Assembly: GCA_031732875.1 (NCBI GenBank)
Contig: JAVMKL010000171.1
Location: forward strand, 1 to 24,844
Origin: JAVMKJ01 sp031732875
Lineage (GTDB): Bacteria; Pseudomonadota; Gammaproteobacteria; Competibacterales; Competibacteraceae
DNA: 24,844 nt
Reading direction: 5' to 3'
The translations under genes were made by a program, and so were the position numbers. This document shows positions 6,091 to 14,585 of the stretch, one piece after another. Numbering within the stretch: position 1 is the stretch's first letter; every line of letters begins with the position of its first letter. Under the pieces are notes generated by a model. The model was not told the origin of the DNA. It made no database searches and was given only the letters and a program-made list of their open reading frames with translations.

Positions 6091-6197
6091 AGCGCGTAGA
6101 GTCCGGCGAACACCTTCCCGCCGGGCGGTTGGGCCAGCGGTCCCATGCCCGATAGGATCATGGCGGCGTTGCTGAAGGCAAGGTCACGATTCACCAC
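6072..6197 (-). pseudogene. Fragment of a small conserved membrane protein
   Basis: The minus strand reads FSNAAMILSGMGPL, then PPGGKVFAGLYALYSGLAV. I recall this combination (NA.MIL.GMGP...GK.FAG.YAL.SG) from short inner-membrane proteins of unknown function. Homology appears to stop after YSGLAV, where the sequence meets the 3' end of the acetyltransferase remnant, so both ends of the gene are missing. It is another broken piece at the edge of the accessory segment. Confidence 0.5.
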
Positions 6198-6260
6198 CCA
6201 TTTTTTTGAGGGGAATCAAAGGGGATTTCGAACGGGCGGCGGGACGGAAATTCCCCCTCA

Positions 6261-6281
6261 CCCCCCTTTTTCAAAGGGGGG
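6261..6281. repeat. Perfect hairpin CCCCCCTTT-TTC-AAAGGGGGG
   Basis: A 9-bp perfect stem with a 3-nt loop lies 16 nt beyond the stop codon of the giant minus-strand gene. In the minus direction it is followed by TGAGGGGGAATTT, not a T-run. The sequence type (CCCCCTTTTTCAAAGGGGG) is a common dispersed palindrome in bacterial genomes. It may end transcription of the giant gene. Confidence 0.7.
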
Positions 6282-6296
6282 AACCGAACGGACCGG

Positions 6297-9200
6297 TCAT
6301 TTCTTGCCCTGCGCCTTGTCCGCCTTCAACCACGCCCGAAACTGCTGGCGGACTTCCGGCGGCGGTCCGGCCGGCGGCGGCGCGATCCCCACCAGCGCCG
6401 GGCGAACCCGCACCGGCGATCCCGCCGCCGGCACCGTTACTTCCAGCACGTAATCGCCGACCGCCAGCCGCGGCATTTGCACCACCCCTTCGCCGACCAA
6501 CTGCCCCTGTGCATCCAGCAGCCGGCTGGTCACGACATCCGGCGTGGCCTGGACGCCGACGCCGACCAAACCGGGTTGCGCGACATGGAAGCCGAACAGC
6601 CGCGCGCCGCCGGGCGCCAGCATGAGCGGCTGTCCCAACCCTTCTCCGATGGTTTGCACGTTGCTGGCCTGCAATTCCAGCACCCCGGCCAGTTCTCCTT
6701 CCTGCGGCGGCAGCAGCAGCAACTCGCCACGACCCGGTGGCAGATAGTATGCGAACCGCGCGCCCTGCGGATGGAGTACGGGCAGACCGGGTTGACCGTC
6801 GCGCCGCATGCCGGCCAGCAACGGCGCCGAACCGCGCCCGTACAGCATGACCGGGCGGTCGAACTCGACTTGTAAAACCTGTGCTGGACCACTCAGCGCC
6901 AGCACCGACGGCACCTCGACCGGCCGAGCCGGAACGCGCGGCCAGGGATCGGAACCTTCCCCGTTCAACCACGCCGCCAGCAACCCCGGCCCGTGGCGCA
7001 ACAGCATCCACGCCGGACCCGCGAGCGGAACCCGGTTGCCCCGTCGCACCGAGCCATCGGCGCCCACCACCGTCGTGGACACCTCTTGACCTTGGGTGAC
7101 CAGTTCCAGTCCGGCCCGCCCTTCGGCCTGAAGCAGCAAGACTCCAGCCGCCGGTTCGAAGCGCCGGAACAGCATCCCCGGCGCCAGGATCTGGGTCGGC
7201 CCGGCCGGCAGCGGCGCCAGACTCCAGGATACCGGCGCGGCGCTCCCGCCGAGATTGACCAGCAGCAGTGCTTCCACCCCGGTGTCCACTTCATGGCTGA
7301 GCGCGCGGTCGCCCGTCCACAGCGTCGACGGCTTGGAATTGCCCCAGCCCAGGATCGCCGCCGTTCGCGCCGGCAGATCGAGGCGCAGGCGTTTGGTGCC
7401 GGCGGGCAAGCGCAACAGGCGAGCCTCTCCCGTCGCAAGCTGGGCGCCGCCCATGCCGAAGCTCGCCGTTTCTCCCGCCACCACGCGCAAATCGTGGCGC
7501 CGCAAAACCACGGGCAGCGATGCATCCGGGGCGTCCGCGCGCCACAATCGAACCTCGCCGGCGGAACCGGCGACCGCCACCGCGCTGTCGTTCGCCGCGA
7601 CGCCCATCCCGTCGCCGGCGTCGATGCCCGGCTGTCCCAGGCGGGAATCGACCTCCCAGGCCACCAGCCTGTCCTTTTCGGCGGGCGCGGTCGGCAGGCG
7701 CGCGGCCCGGCCGGCCGGTACGGTCAGTTGCACGGTTGTCGATCCGGTCGGCGTCACGGGAACGAGCACCAGCGACTCGTCGGTCGAAACGGGTTTCAAC
7801 AACCACAACCGGCGACCTTGCGGAATCAGGATTTCATCGGACGCGGCCTGCAGCACGTCGCCGGGCTGGGAAGCGCTCCGCAGCATCGGATCGGCCCACG
7901 GCACGCGCACGGCTTGCGCCGCCGGCAGTTCGACCAGCGCCATGCCGAGCGGCGGCTCGATGCCGGCGATCCGTTCCCAGAGCATCGTCGGACCGAGCGT
8001 CTGTGGCCTGGCGTCGAGCGAACGACTCTGCAACAGGATGGAAACCCTGCCGCCGTCGTTGCCCCAGACCCGCAGGCGGCGCGCCGGTCCCGCGTTCGCC
8101 GGCCACATCGCCAGCCACGCCGAACGTCCCGAGGCAGTATCCAGCACCCGCCAGCCACCGGCGGGTTCCTGCTGTTCCAGCGCCAGAGTCAATTCGCCGG
8201 CCGAACGGGCGGCGAACAATCGGCAGCCGGCCACATCGGTAGCGCTCAAGGGAAAAACGCGCGCGTTGCCATCGGCCAGCTCCACGTCGCCATTGAGCGG
8301 CAAAGCCGGCGCGGGCGCTTCGCCGGGCAGGCGGAGAGCGACCCAGACATCCTGCTCGTCGATCCAGGCGTTGCGCCCGCCGTCCCGAACCGTCGCCGGC
8401 GATTCGGCTTGATCCTCTTCCGCCGTTTCCTCCGTGGACTCTTCGTCGGTCGCTTCCCCGGATTCCTCGGCCGATGCATCCTCCCCGGCATCGGACTCGT
8501 CCTCGCCCCGTTGCAGGTCGACTTCCTCCACGGTCAATTCGTAGTGGCCGGCCTTGAGTTGGCGGGAAACCAGGAAATCCCAGCCATCGGCGCGGTCGTC
8601 GTCACCGGCGAGGCGTCGTCCCGCCGCATCCCGGAGCGTCGCCCGCACGTCCCGGCGACCGAGGGAAGCGATTTCCACCACCCGATCGCGATCCACCGAC
8701 AGGGTAACCTTGGCCGGCAGGCTGTCGAGCTTGCGGAGTTGGCCGGGGATCAATTGTTCGGTCCAGGCGCCAATGGTGTAATCGAGCTGGTTGTTCCGGC
8801 CCAGCGCTTCGGTCGTCGCCCGATACTCCCCCGCCGGCACGCGCCCCCGATACGCCTTGCGATCCGAAAACCGCCCCATGTCTTGCCACTGCCGTCGGTC
8901 GTCGAGCCGTTGCAGTTCTCCGCGCATGCCCTCGGTGATGTCCAGGCGCAGATCGGTCTCGCCGACCAGCGCGAACGTCCACTGATCCGGAACGCGCGGT
9001 TCGCCCTCCCGCGCGGGCTCCAGCCAGCGGTACGCCTGCCGGCCGTTCAGGGGGAGTGGATGCGGGCCATGACCTTGCAGGGTGGCGGGCTCCACCGTCG
9101 GCCCCACCACATTCACCAGCACCCGGCCGGCGACGTCGGTCGGTATCACCACCAGACGATAATCGCCCGCCTCCAACTCGGCCGAAAGCGAACCCGCCTG

Positions 9201-11870
9201 ACCCGGCGGTAAAATGGGCCAGCCTTCCGCATCTTCCAGGCGAAGCGGATAGGGCTGGGCCAGACCGATCGCCTGCACCTGGTAGTGGCCGCCGGGCGGG
9301 GGCACGGCAAAGCGATAGACCGCGCCTTCGCCCGCCGCCAGGGTGGCGCGAGCCGGCGTCTCAAAGCTCAGCGGCCCGCCATCGCGCAGCGGCGCGCGGC
9401 TTAATGACAGCCGCGCATGGCCGGCGCTTCCCTGCCGGCTGCCGGCGCTGAGTAAGTAGTGTCCCGCCCGCAGATAATGCTGAATCAGAAAGTTATGGCC
9501 CACGCCGTTGGCCTCGGCTTCGGCGACGCGTGGCACGAGATGGGTTCGCAAGCGTCCCTGGGTGCGCAGGCGGCCGGTGGTCTCCAGACGGAACAGACCC
9601 GATTCCCGCGCTTCGATGGCGACCGACTGATCCCGGTCGGCGACCAGTTCCAGCGGCAGGGGTTGTTCCTCCCGCAGGGTCGGCGGAGCTTGTTGCGGAG
9701 TCTGCCCCAAACCGGCCGGCAACGGCGCCGGTGGGACGGGGTCCGGCCGCCATTGCAGCGAGAGGGCCGTTGCGCTCTCCTCGGGCGCGTTCAACCGGAT
9801 CTTGCGCGGTCCGGCGCCCACGCTGATCGGGTTTCCGGCAGGTCCGCCATCGACCACCAGAGGCCGTGATTGCCCTCGTTCGTCCCACGCCGCGAGACTC
9901 CCCCTGCCGGGCAGGACGACGGCCAGTTCCAGACTTTCGGCCGCCGCCAGCGTCACGAACAGCGGTTCGCGCAGGGAAAGCGGCAGGTCGCGCTGGAACA
10001 AGCCGACTGGAACCTGTGGCCGCTGGTTGAGGAACAGGCGGGTAGCGCCGGGCAGCTTCAACGAGGGAAAGCGCGGCGCGGCGACCGTCACCGGGTTACC
10101 GGCGCCGGCGGGCAAGCCCACCGACTGGAACCGCACCTCGACGATGCCGCGCTGGTCCTTGGCCGGCGCCAGTTCCAGGCGGTAAAAACCGGTTTCCAGG
10201 GTCCAGCGCGGACCGGCGCGAGGCCTGATATTCGGATTGTCGGTCGCAAGCAACGGCTTGAGGGTGGCGGTCAGCGGAACGCCCTGGGTCTGGATTTCGA
10301 ACTCTCCGGCGACGGCGATCTCGATCAACATCTCCGTCGGTCCCAGCACATTGAATCGCCCGTTCCAGGTGGAATCCTGGCCGAAACGCGGCGCGTTCGA
10401 AGTCAGAATTTGCCAGTTCGGACGGCTGGGATCTTTCGGGTTTTGCGGCCAAGCCAGCACCGCCGTCAACGGTGGATGGTCGCGTTCGTCGCCGGCGGAA
10501 ATCAATTCGAGCCAATACTCGCCGCCCTGTTGCGACAGATCACCTTCCCACACCCGTTTGAAGTTTTGCCAGACGTACCCTTGTCCCCGACGGCCCTGGA
10601 GGGTGACGAGCCGATCCGTGTTGGAGTCGAACGAGGTTTCCCAAACCGGCCAGCGGGTTTTATTGGTAAAAGCGAACGCCGTGCCTTGTGGGCGTTTGAT
10701 TCCCCCGCGTTCGATCGACGCCGTTTCCCCCTGCACGGCGGTGGCGGCCGGCAGTTCGAGGCGGCCGTAATCGGACGCGGGCGTCGCCACGATAAACCGG
10801 TCGATGCCCAGCGGACCGATGGCGCGCCATTGCCGCGCGGCGTGTTCGATCCGGGGCACGCCCAGGCGCAGATAAAGCGGTTTTTCCTCGCTCTCCTGGG
10901 TCCACGGGACCCGTTCCCGACCGCCGTAGAGCGTGACCCGGTAAAAGCCGGGATCGAGCACGGTATCCAGAATCAGCACGGTCAGCGGCCGACCCGCTTG
11001 CGGTTCCGAGGTCCGGCGTTCGGCGGACGATTCCAACAGGGTCAAGCCGTCCCGCCAGAGATGCATCGCATCGAGATACCGTCCCCCGGCTTCCAGAAAG
11101 ACCGGTCCCCGTTCCTTGACCTCAACCCAATAGGAGCGCTGCTGATAATCGGCCAGTTCGCCGGTCACGGGTTCCAGTAACGGCAGGCGTTGCGGCGTGG
11201 ATTGCAGTTCGACGAACGGGCGCGCGGTCACCGTTACGGTGTCCTGCGCCTGGGGTGCTCCACGCAGGATCAGCTTGTAGCGTCCCCGGTCGAGGAAGAC
11301 GTCGAGGCGGCCATCCCGCTGGCCGGGATCGCCGTCGCGGGCGGTGGGTCCGTTCATGTAATCGATCAGTTCCAGCGCGACGCCGGTTTTGCTCCGCGCG
11401 CCGATGGCGTAGCGGCCGGCGACCGGTACCTCCAGATAAGCCGCCTGTTTGCCCTGGGCCGGTAGTTCCGCCGGGCTGACGACGGCCGCTTGCGGAGCCG
11501 GCGGGCTTGCGAGGGAACCGCTCAAGACCAGAACGCGCGCTTCGTACCACTCGCGCAAACAGGCGAGGGCCGCCGCTTCCTGACCGGCTTTCAGCGGAGG
11601 ATTGCAACGCTGGTCCCGTTCGGCCAGCCACTGCTGCTGCTCGCGCCGCAGCCGGTCCTGGCGTTCCGGAGCGCGCGCCGCGGCCTCCGCGTAAGCGCGC
11701 TGCAAGCGGGCGTCGAGGTCGGCCAGCGCGGCATCCCGGCAGATCGCTTTTTCCACCGGCGTGCGGGCCTTGTTGCAATCAAAACCCGGCTCCGGGGAAC
11801 GAGCGGCCGGATGGACGAGCACCGGGAACAGCAGCGCGAACAGCCAAAACCCAACCATCGTGATTCGCAT
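6297..11870 (-). CDS. Giant exported protein: LprI-like N-terminal domain plus beta-sandwich repeats
   Basis: This is a 1857-aa protein with a signal peptide (MVGFWLFALLFPVLVHPAARS). Residues about 30-118 form an LprI/DUF1311-type domain: FDCNKARTPVEKAICRDAAL, then EQQQWLAERDQRC and ACLREWYEAR, with four cysteines at 32, 44, 89 and 104. The rest is beta-rich, built from modules resembling pre-peptidase C-terminal domains. The recurring strand motif G-x-Y occurs at RGRYKL (about 195-200), PGFYRV, AGHYLL, AGDYRL, AGEYRA, AGHYEL and, near the end, VGDYVLEV. A very acidic low-complexity stretch (GEDESDAGEDASAEESGE and more) lies at about 1113-1157. The C-terminus is proline-rich, then basic (ADKAQGKK). 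No catalytic motif was recognised. Likely periplasmic or surface-located, perhaps a scaffold or binding protein. Its last codons are duplicated at 2523-2608. Confidence 0.9.
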   Translation of the reverse strand: MRITMVGFWLFALLFPVLVHPAARSPEPGFDCNKARTPVEKAICRDAALADLDARLQRAYAEAAARAPERQDRLRREQQQWLAERDQRCNPPLKAGQEAAALACLREWYEARVLVLSGSLASPPAPQAAVVSPAELPAQGKQAAYLEVPVAGRYAIGARSKTGVALELIDYMNGPTARDGDPGQRDGRLDVFLDRGRYKLILRGAPQAQDTVTVTARPFVELQSTPQRLPLLEPVTGELADYQQRSYWVEVKERGPVFLEAGGRYLDAMHLWRDGLTLLESSAERRTSEPQAGRPLTVLILDTVLDPGFYRVTLYGGRERVPWTQESEEKPLYLRLGVPRIEHAARQWRAIGPLGIDRFIVATPASDYGRLELPAATAVQGETASIERGGIKRPQGTAFAFTNKTRWPVWETSFDSNTDRLVTLQGRRGQGYVWQNFKRVWEGDLSQQGGEYWLELISAGDERDHPPLTAVLAWPQNPKDPSRPNWQILTSNAPRFGQDSTWNGRFNVLGPTEMLIEIAVAGEFEIQTQGVPLTATLKPLLATDNPNIRPRAGPRWTLETGFYRLELAPAKDQRGIVEVRFQSVGLPAGAGNPVTVAAPRFPSLKLPGATRLFLNQRPQVPVGLFQRDLPLSLREPLFVTLAAAESLELAVVLPGRGSLAAWDERGQSRPLVVDGGPAGNPISVGAGPRKIRLNAPEESATALSLQWRPDPVPPAPLPAGLGQTPQQAPPTLREEQPLPLELVADRDQSVAIEARESGLFRLETTGRLRTQGRLRTHLVPRVAEAEANGVGHNFLIQHYLRAGHYLLSAGSRQGSAGHARLSLSRAPLRDGGPLSFETPARATLAAGEGAVYRFAVPPPGGHYQVQAIGLAQPYPLRLEDAEGWPILPPGQAGSLSAELEAGDYRLVVIPTDVAGRVLVNVVGPTVEPATLQGHGPHPLPLNGRQAYRWLEPAREGEPRVPDQWTFALVGETDLRLDITEGMRGELQRLDDRRQWQDMGRFSDRKAYRGRVPAGEYRATTEALGRNNQLDYTIGAWTEQLIPGQLRKLDSLPAKVTLSVDRDRVVEIASLGRRDVRATLRDAAGRRLAGDDDRADGWDFLVSRQLKAGHYELTVEEVDLQRGEDESDAGEDASAEESGEATDEESTEETAEEDQAESPATVRDGGRNAWIDEQDVWVALRLPGEAPAPALPLNGDVELADGNARVFPLSATDVAGCRLFAARSAGELTLALEQQEPAGGWRVLDTASGRSAWLAMWPANAGPARRLRVWGNDGGRVSILLQSRSLDARPQTLGPTMLWERIAGIEPPLGMALVELPAAQAVRVPWADPMLRSASQPGDVLQAASDEILIPQGRRLWLLKPVSTDESLVLVPVTPTGSTTVQLTVPAGRAARLPTAPAEKDRLVAWEVDSRLGQPGIDAGDGMGVAANDSAVAVAGSAGEVRLWRADAPDASLPVVLRRHDLRVVAGETASFGMGGAQLATGEARLLRLPAGTKRLRLDLPARTAAILGWGNSKPSTLWTGDRALSHEVDTGVEALLLVNLGGSAAPVSWSLAPLPAGPTQILAPGMLFRRFEPAAGVLLLQAEGRAGLELVTQGQEVSTTVVGADGSVRRGNRVPLAGPAWMLLRHGPGLLAAWLNGEGSDPWPRVPARPVEVPSVLALSGPAQVLQVEFDRPVMLYGRGSAPLLAGMRRDGQPGLPVLHPQGARFAYYLPPGRGELLLLPPQEGELAGVLELQASNVQTIGEGLGQPLMLAPGGARLFGFHVAQPGLVGVGVQATPDVVTSRLLDAQGQLVGEGVVQMPRLAVGDYVLEVTVPAAGSPVRVRPALVGIAPPPAGPPPEVRQQFRAWLKADKAQGKK

Positions 11871-11986
11871 GGCAACCTGAGAAGACCGTGTAGGGATACT
11901 GGTTTGGCGGGACCGGTCGGGTCTTCCGGGACCGTTATTTTGAATTTTATACTGTCTAAGGTACGAAGCCGCATGGAGTTTAAGGT

Positions 11987-12310
11987 ATGTGGTGGTTCGG
12001 AGAATGGTTTCCCCACATTCGCGTCCGGCGGGAACGCCAGCCCGCGCCCGAGGGCTGGTTTCTGCTGGCAGGACAGCGGTTGGACGAGAGCGTCGCGGCG
12101 GCGGTGACGCGGAGCGCGCGCGATCAGGGCATCGACCCCGAACAGGTGATGGGAGCGCTGGTGCTGGGGTATCCCGACACGGACGAAATTCGCGACTGGC
12201 CGCGCTGGCTGTACTGGCGACACCCTGGTTTCAAGGGCGACTTTCGCCATTTGCGCGGGTATCGGCGGGTTCAGATCGAGCTGCAGGGGATCCTCGGGGG
12301 TCCAAATTGA
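11987..12310 (+). CDS. Hypothetical protein, 107 aa
   Basis: Starts MWWFGEWFPH, with AAGG a few bases before the ATG. The protein is tryptophan- and arginine-rich and soluble-looking, with no signal peptide or known motif; LGYPDTDEIRDWPRWLYWRH is the most distinctive part. It is divergent from the giant gene, with 116 bp between them, so a shared promoter region is likely. The lack of stop codons and the GC-rich third positions fit the resident genome. I do not recognise the family. Confidence 0.55.
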   Translation: MWWFGEWFPHIRVRRERQPAPEGWFLLAGQRLDESVAAAVTRSARDQGIDPEQVMGALVLGYPDTDEIRDWPRWLYWRHPGFKGDFRHLRGYRRVQIELQGILGGPN

Positions 12311-12508
12311 ATCACCGCCTTGTGACCCGTGCAATTCACTCTCAATCGCGGGAGCGATCAATCCATATCTGAACGGGCCGCGATCCGTCGTCCTGTTCTC
12401 GATTTTGCCCGGACGGGGAATTAGACTTTTCCGGAATCCCGGATCGTCCCGCGATCACAACATGGCCAGAGCCGGTTCCCGACCTTGGCAAATCGAGGGT
12501 GAGGAATC

Positions 12509-12751
12509 ATGAAGGTACGCGTCTACTCGTCCGAAATGGCTCACGGCCTCTTCGTCGTCATGCCTGTTTCGACCGATCCCGCATCGCTTCCAGAAGGAGT
12601 CCAGCGGCTTCTGAACGCGGATTCCCGCCTTAAGGAGTTCGAACTCTCGGCTGACAAGCCCACCATCGGCCTCGATGTTCGCACGGCGCTCGACGATATC
12701 GAGGCAAAGGGTTATCACGTTACCAAACCGGAATATCTCCTTGGGGAATAA
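12509..12751 (+). CDS. YcgL-like domain protein
   Basis: This 80-aa protein is preceded by GAGG about 5 nt before the ATG. The layout resembles the YcgL fold: an initial strand with VYSS (YcgL has IYRS), a hydrophobic strand LFVVMPV, a helix SLPEGVQRLL, a strand LKEFELSADKP, then a helix DVRTALDDIEAKGYHVTKPE that mirrors the YcgL end (A..L...GYYLQLPP). The biochemical role of YcgL proteins is not established. They are found mostly in Gammaproteobacteria, which helps place the organism. Similarity is moderate and judged by eye. Confidence 0.6.
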   Translation: MKVRVYSSEMAHGLFVVMPVSTDPASLPEGVQRLLNADSRLKEFELSADKPTIGLDVRTALDDIEAKGYHVTKPEYLLGE

Positions 12752-12767
12752 GCCATTGCCAACCCGT

Positions 12768-12989
12768 CTATTTTTCCTCCCGGTTGGCCCGTTCCGTGGC
12801 GGCGTCCTGGATAAAGCGGTTCATATCCCGCTCGAACCCCTTCAAATCCTGGGGACGGGTCGGTACTGCCGGCAGCGCGCGGTCCGATGCTTCCCGAGGG
12901 ATTGCCGGAGCCGGCGGTTTGCCGCCCAACAGTTTCGCCAGAGTCAGGCCGATCACGGCCAGCACCAACAACAGCAACACCACGCGCAT
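12768..12989 (-). CDS. Small membrane-anchored protein, 73 aa
   Basis: The ATG at 12989 is preceded on its strand by GAGGAGGAC, an excellent ribosome site, so it is preferred over the upstream in-frame start at 13025. One N-terminal hydrophobic span (MRVVLLLLVLAVIGLTLAKL) is followed by a proline-rich linker and a charged helical tail (FERDMNRFIQDAATERANRE). It is probably anchored in the inner membrane with the tail in the periplasm. It converges with the YcgL-like gene, whose stop codon is 16 bp away. Function is unknown. Confidence 0.65.
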   Translation of the reverse strand: MRVVLLLLVLAVIGLTLAKLLGGKPPAPAIPREASDRALPAVPTRPQDLKGFERDMNRFIQDAATERANREEK

Positions 12990-13147
12990 GTTCGTCCTCC
13001 TCGCCCGCTCGATCGATGTCGTCATCGCCCGCCGCAGAATTCCAGCAACGACCTCACGGCAATGCCATTCGGCCGAAACTCAACGGCTCCCCTGAAGTAA
13101 ACTGGAAGTAACCATTCAGTCTTTGCGGCAATTAATCGGGTATTTTT

Positions 13148-13183
13148 CCCCTATTTGGCCAAGGAGGGGTGGCGCGAAGCGCC
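13148..13183. repeat. REP-like palindromic element
   Basis: CCCCT (13148-13152) is inverted as AGGGG (13165-13169) around TTGGCCAA. This is followed at once by GGCGC-GAA-GCGCC (13171-13183). The arrangement (AAGGAGGGGTGGCGCGAAGCG) matches a dispersed repeat type that I recall from several proteobacteria. Confidence 0.5.
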
Positions 13184-13316
13184 GGAGTGATTCGAAACGA
13201 TGACTCCACAAGTCAGACAGGAGCGCTCTATCGCGGTTTCCCGGACGGACGATGCGTTCTTGAAACGAACCAGGCGTTTCCTTGTATTGTTGGCCATCCA
13301 GCCGGATCAAGAACAA

Positions 13317-13740
13317 CGCTGAGCGACGCGGTCACCGACGACGGCTTGCCGAATCCCCCCGGCGCGGTCGCCGTGACCTAGTCCAAGATCAGCGGCCCCG
13401 GCACGGTCGCGCTCGGCAACGCCAACGCCCAGACCACCACCGCCACCTTCTCCGCCGCCGGCCAGCACATCCTGCTCCTGAGCACCACCGACGGCGCCCC
13501 GTCGACCAGCGACACGGTGACGATCACAATCAAGCCAGCAACCGGTCCGACCCTGCCGCCCGACCTGGCCGCCGTCGCCCCACCCCTCGATCCCACCATC
13601 GCCACCACCCATCAGACCGGGATCAGCTTCCTTTACACCGGCGCCAACCCGATTCAGACCGGCGGTGTCCCCGGCACCATCAATTCCGTGCGCGGCGCGG
13701 CCATTTGCGGCGGCGCGCTGTACCGCAAGGCGTCGTTCCT
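13317..13740 (+). pseudogene. Fragment of a PKD-like / YD-repeat (RHS-type) protein
   Basis: One frame reads TLSDAVTDDGLPNPPGAVAV-T-stop-SKISGPGTVALGNANAQTTT, then ATFSAAGQHILLLSTTDGAP. This is an Ig/PKD-like module of the kind that precedes YD repeats. It is followed by PPDLAAVAPPLDPTIATTHQ and FLYTGANPIQTG. The TAG at 13379-13381 sits where the family has Trp, so one G-to-A change explains it. After about 13740 the sequence becomes unrelated, so only about 140 codons of what is normally a very large surface protein remain. Confidence 0.7.
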
Positions 13741-13744
13741 GCTG

Positions 13745-13872
13745 GAGTATGCGCGAATGTCATCCAGTTCCTCCAGCTTTTCTTTGATCTGTTGCCATGC
13801 GGCAAGCGGCAGCACTACGGCCTTACGGGTTCCTGCTTCATCGACCAGGTACTCTTCATGCACGGTGATCAT
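13745..13872 (-). pseudogene. Truncated antitoxin gene (Phd/RelB-like)
   Basis: From ATG 13872 the minus strand encodes MITVHEEYLVDEAGTRKAVV, LPLAAWQQIKEKLEELDDIR and AY. This is the N-terminal DNA-binding half of a type II antitoxin. The frame then runs into the antisense of the YD-repeat fragment, so the toxin-binding C-terminus is lost, and no partner toxin follows. The chimeric frame stays open to 13654 and could in principle still make a small DNA-binding protein. Confidence 0.65.
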
Positions 13873-13918
13873 CGCATCGTTCCGATTGCTTCGTGATCGG
13901 TGAATTATAGCCAAGCAG

Positions 13919-13935
13919 GGTACGCATGGCGTACC
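13919..13935. repeat. Hairpin GGTACGC-ATG-GCGTACC
   Basis: A perfect 7-bp stem with a 3-nt loop lies 94 nt before the DUF433 gene. It may be an isolated dispersed repeat or the autoregulatory operator of the toxin-antitoxin pair. Confidence 0.5.
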
Positions 13936-14028
13936 TTAAGCTACTGGTACTGGAACGGCGGGGGTTGCTCCGATAGGGAAAGTTGGATAGCGTTAAGAGC
14001 AGTTACGAATGGACGAAGAGATAAGATC

Positions 14029-14256
14029 ATGAGATATAATGATATTATTACCATAGACCCCGATAAACGCGGCGGCAAACCCTGCATCCGGGGCTTGCGG
14101 ATCACGGTTTACGACGTACTGGGTTGGCTGGCCAACGGTATGACGCCGGCGGAAATCATCGAAGATTTTCCCGAGTTAACCCATGCCGATATCATGGCTT
14201 GTCTGGCTTTCGCCGCTGATCGGGAAAGAACGGTGACCTGGATTAAAGCGGCGTGA
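14029..14256 (+). CDS. DUF433 antitoxin
   Basis: A 75-aa protein from ATG 14029, with GAAGAG about 8 nt upstream. The DUF433 pattern is clear: TIDPDKRGGKPCIRGLRITV (8-27), then VLGWLANGMTPAEIIEDFP and LTHADIMACLAFAADRE. This is a winged-helix DNA-binding domain. In known pairs it represses its own operon and neutralises a DUF5615 toxin. The stop codon overlaps the toxin start by 4 bases (GTGA), so translation is coupled. Confidence 0.92.
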   Translation: MRYNDIITIDPDKRGGKPCIRGLRITVYDVLGWLANGMTPAEIIEDFPELTHADIMACLAFAADRERTVTWIKAA

Positions 14257-14585
14257 AGCTTCTGCTCGACGAGAATTTATCCAGGCGGATGGTGCCGCTC
14301 ATCGCCTCGCACTATCCCGGTTCTTTGCAAGTGGCCTTACTGGGATTGGAGCGAGCATCGGACACCGCCATCTGGGCTTATGCTCGCCAGCACGATTTTA
14401 TCATCGTCACCAAGGATAGCGATTTCGTTGATCTGTCCACTTTATTCGGACAGCCTCCCAAAATTATTCTGTTGAAAACCGGCAACCAAACTTGGCAAGT
14501 GACCGCCCAAGCTCTGATTGACCGCCGGGAATTACTGGAATCCGCTCTGATCGTGGCAAATGCCGCTTGTGTTGATTTGTATTAG
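14253..14585 (+). CDS. DUF5615 PIN-like toxin
   Basis: A 110-aa protein starting at GTG 14253. MKLLLDENLSRR at the N-terminus gives the first acidic cluster (Asp6, Glu7). SDTAIWAYARQHDFIIVTKD followed by SDF gives the others (Asp37, Asp48, Asp55, Asp57). These acidic residues form the metal site of PIN-like nucleases in the Mut7-C/DUF5615 group. The protein is full length with intact motifs, so the module is probably active. Its last 54 bases overlap the 3' end of the opposite-strand DUF2784 gene. Confidence 0.92.
   Translation: MKLLLDENLSRRMVPLIASHYPGSLQVALLGLERASDTAIWAYARQHDFIIVTKDSDFVDLSTLFGQPPKIILLKTGNQTWQVTAQALIDRRELLESALIVANAACVDLY

Noticed and set aside
6993..9212. 739-codon open frame on the plus strand
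   Set aside because: It is antisense to the giant gene; low-complexity Arg/Gln/Pro-rich translation with no domains is typical of high-GC antisense frames.
2882..13381. In-frame TAG codons in otherwise intact frames (2882-2884, 13379-13381), suggesting amber recoding
   Set aside because: Both occur in clearly truncated fragments, one replaces Trp and the other an unconserved position, and intact genes show no such codons.
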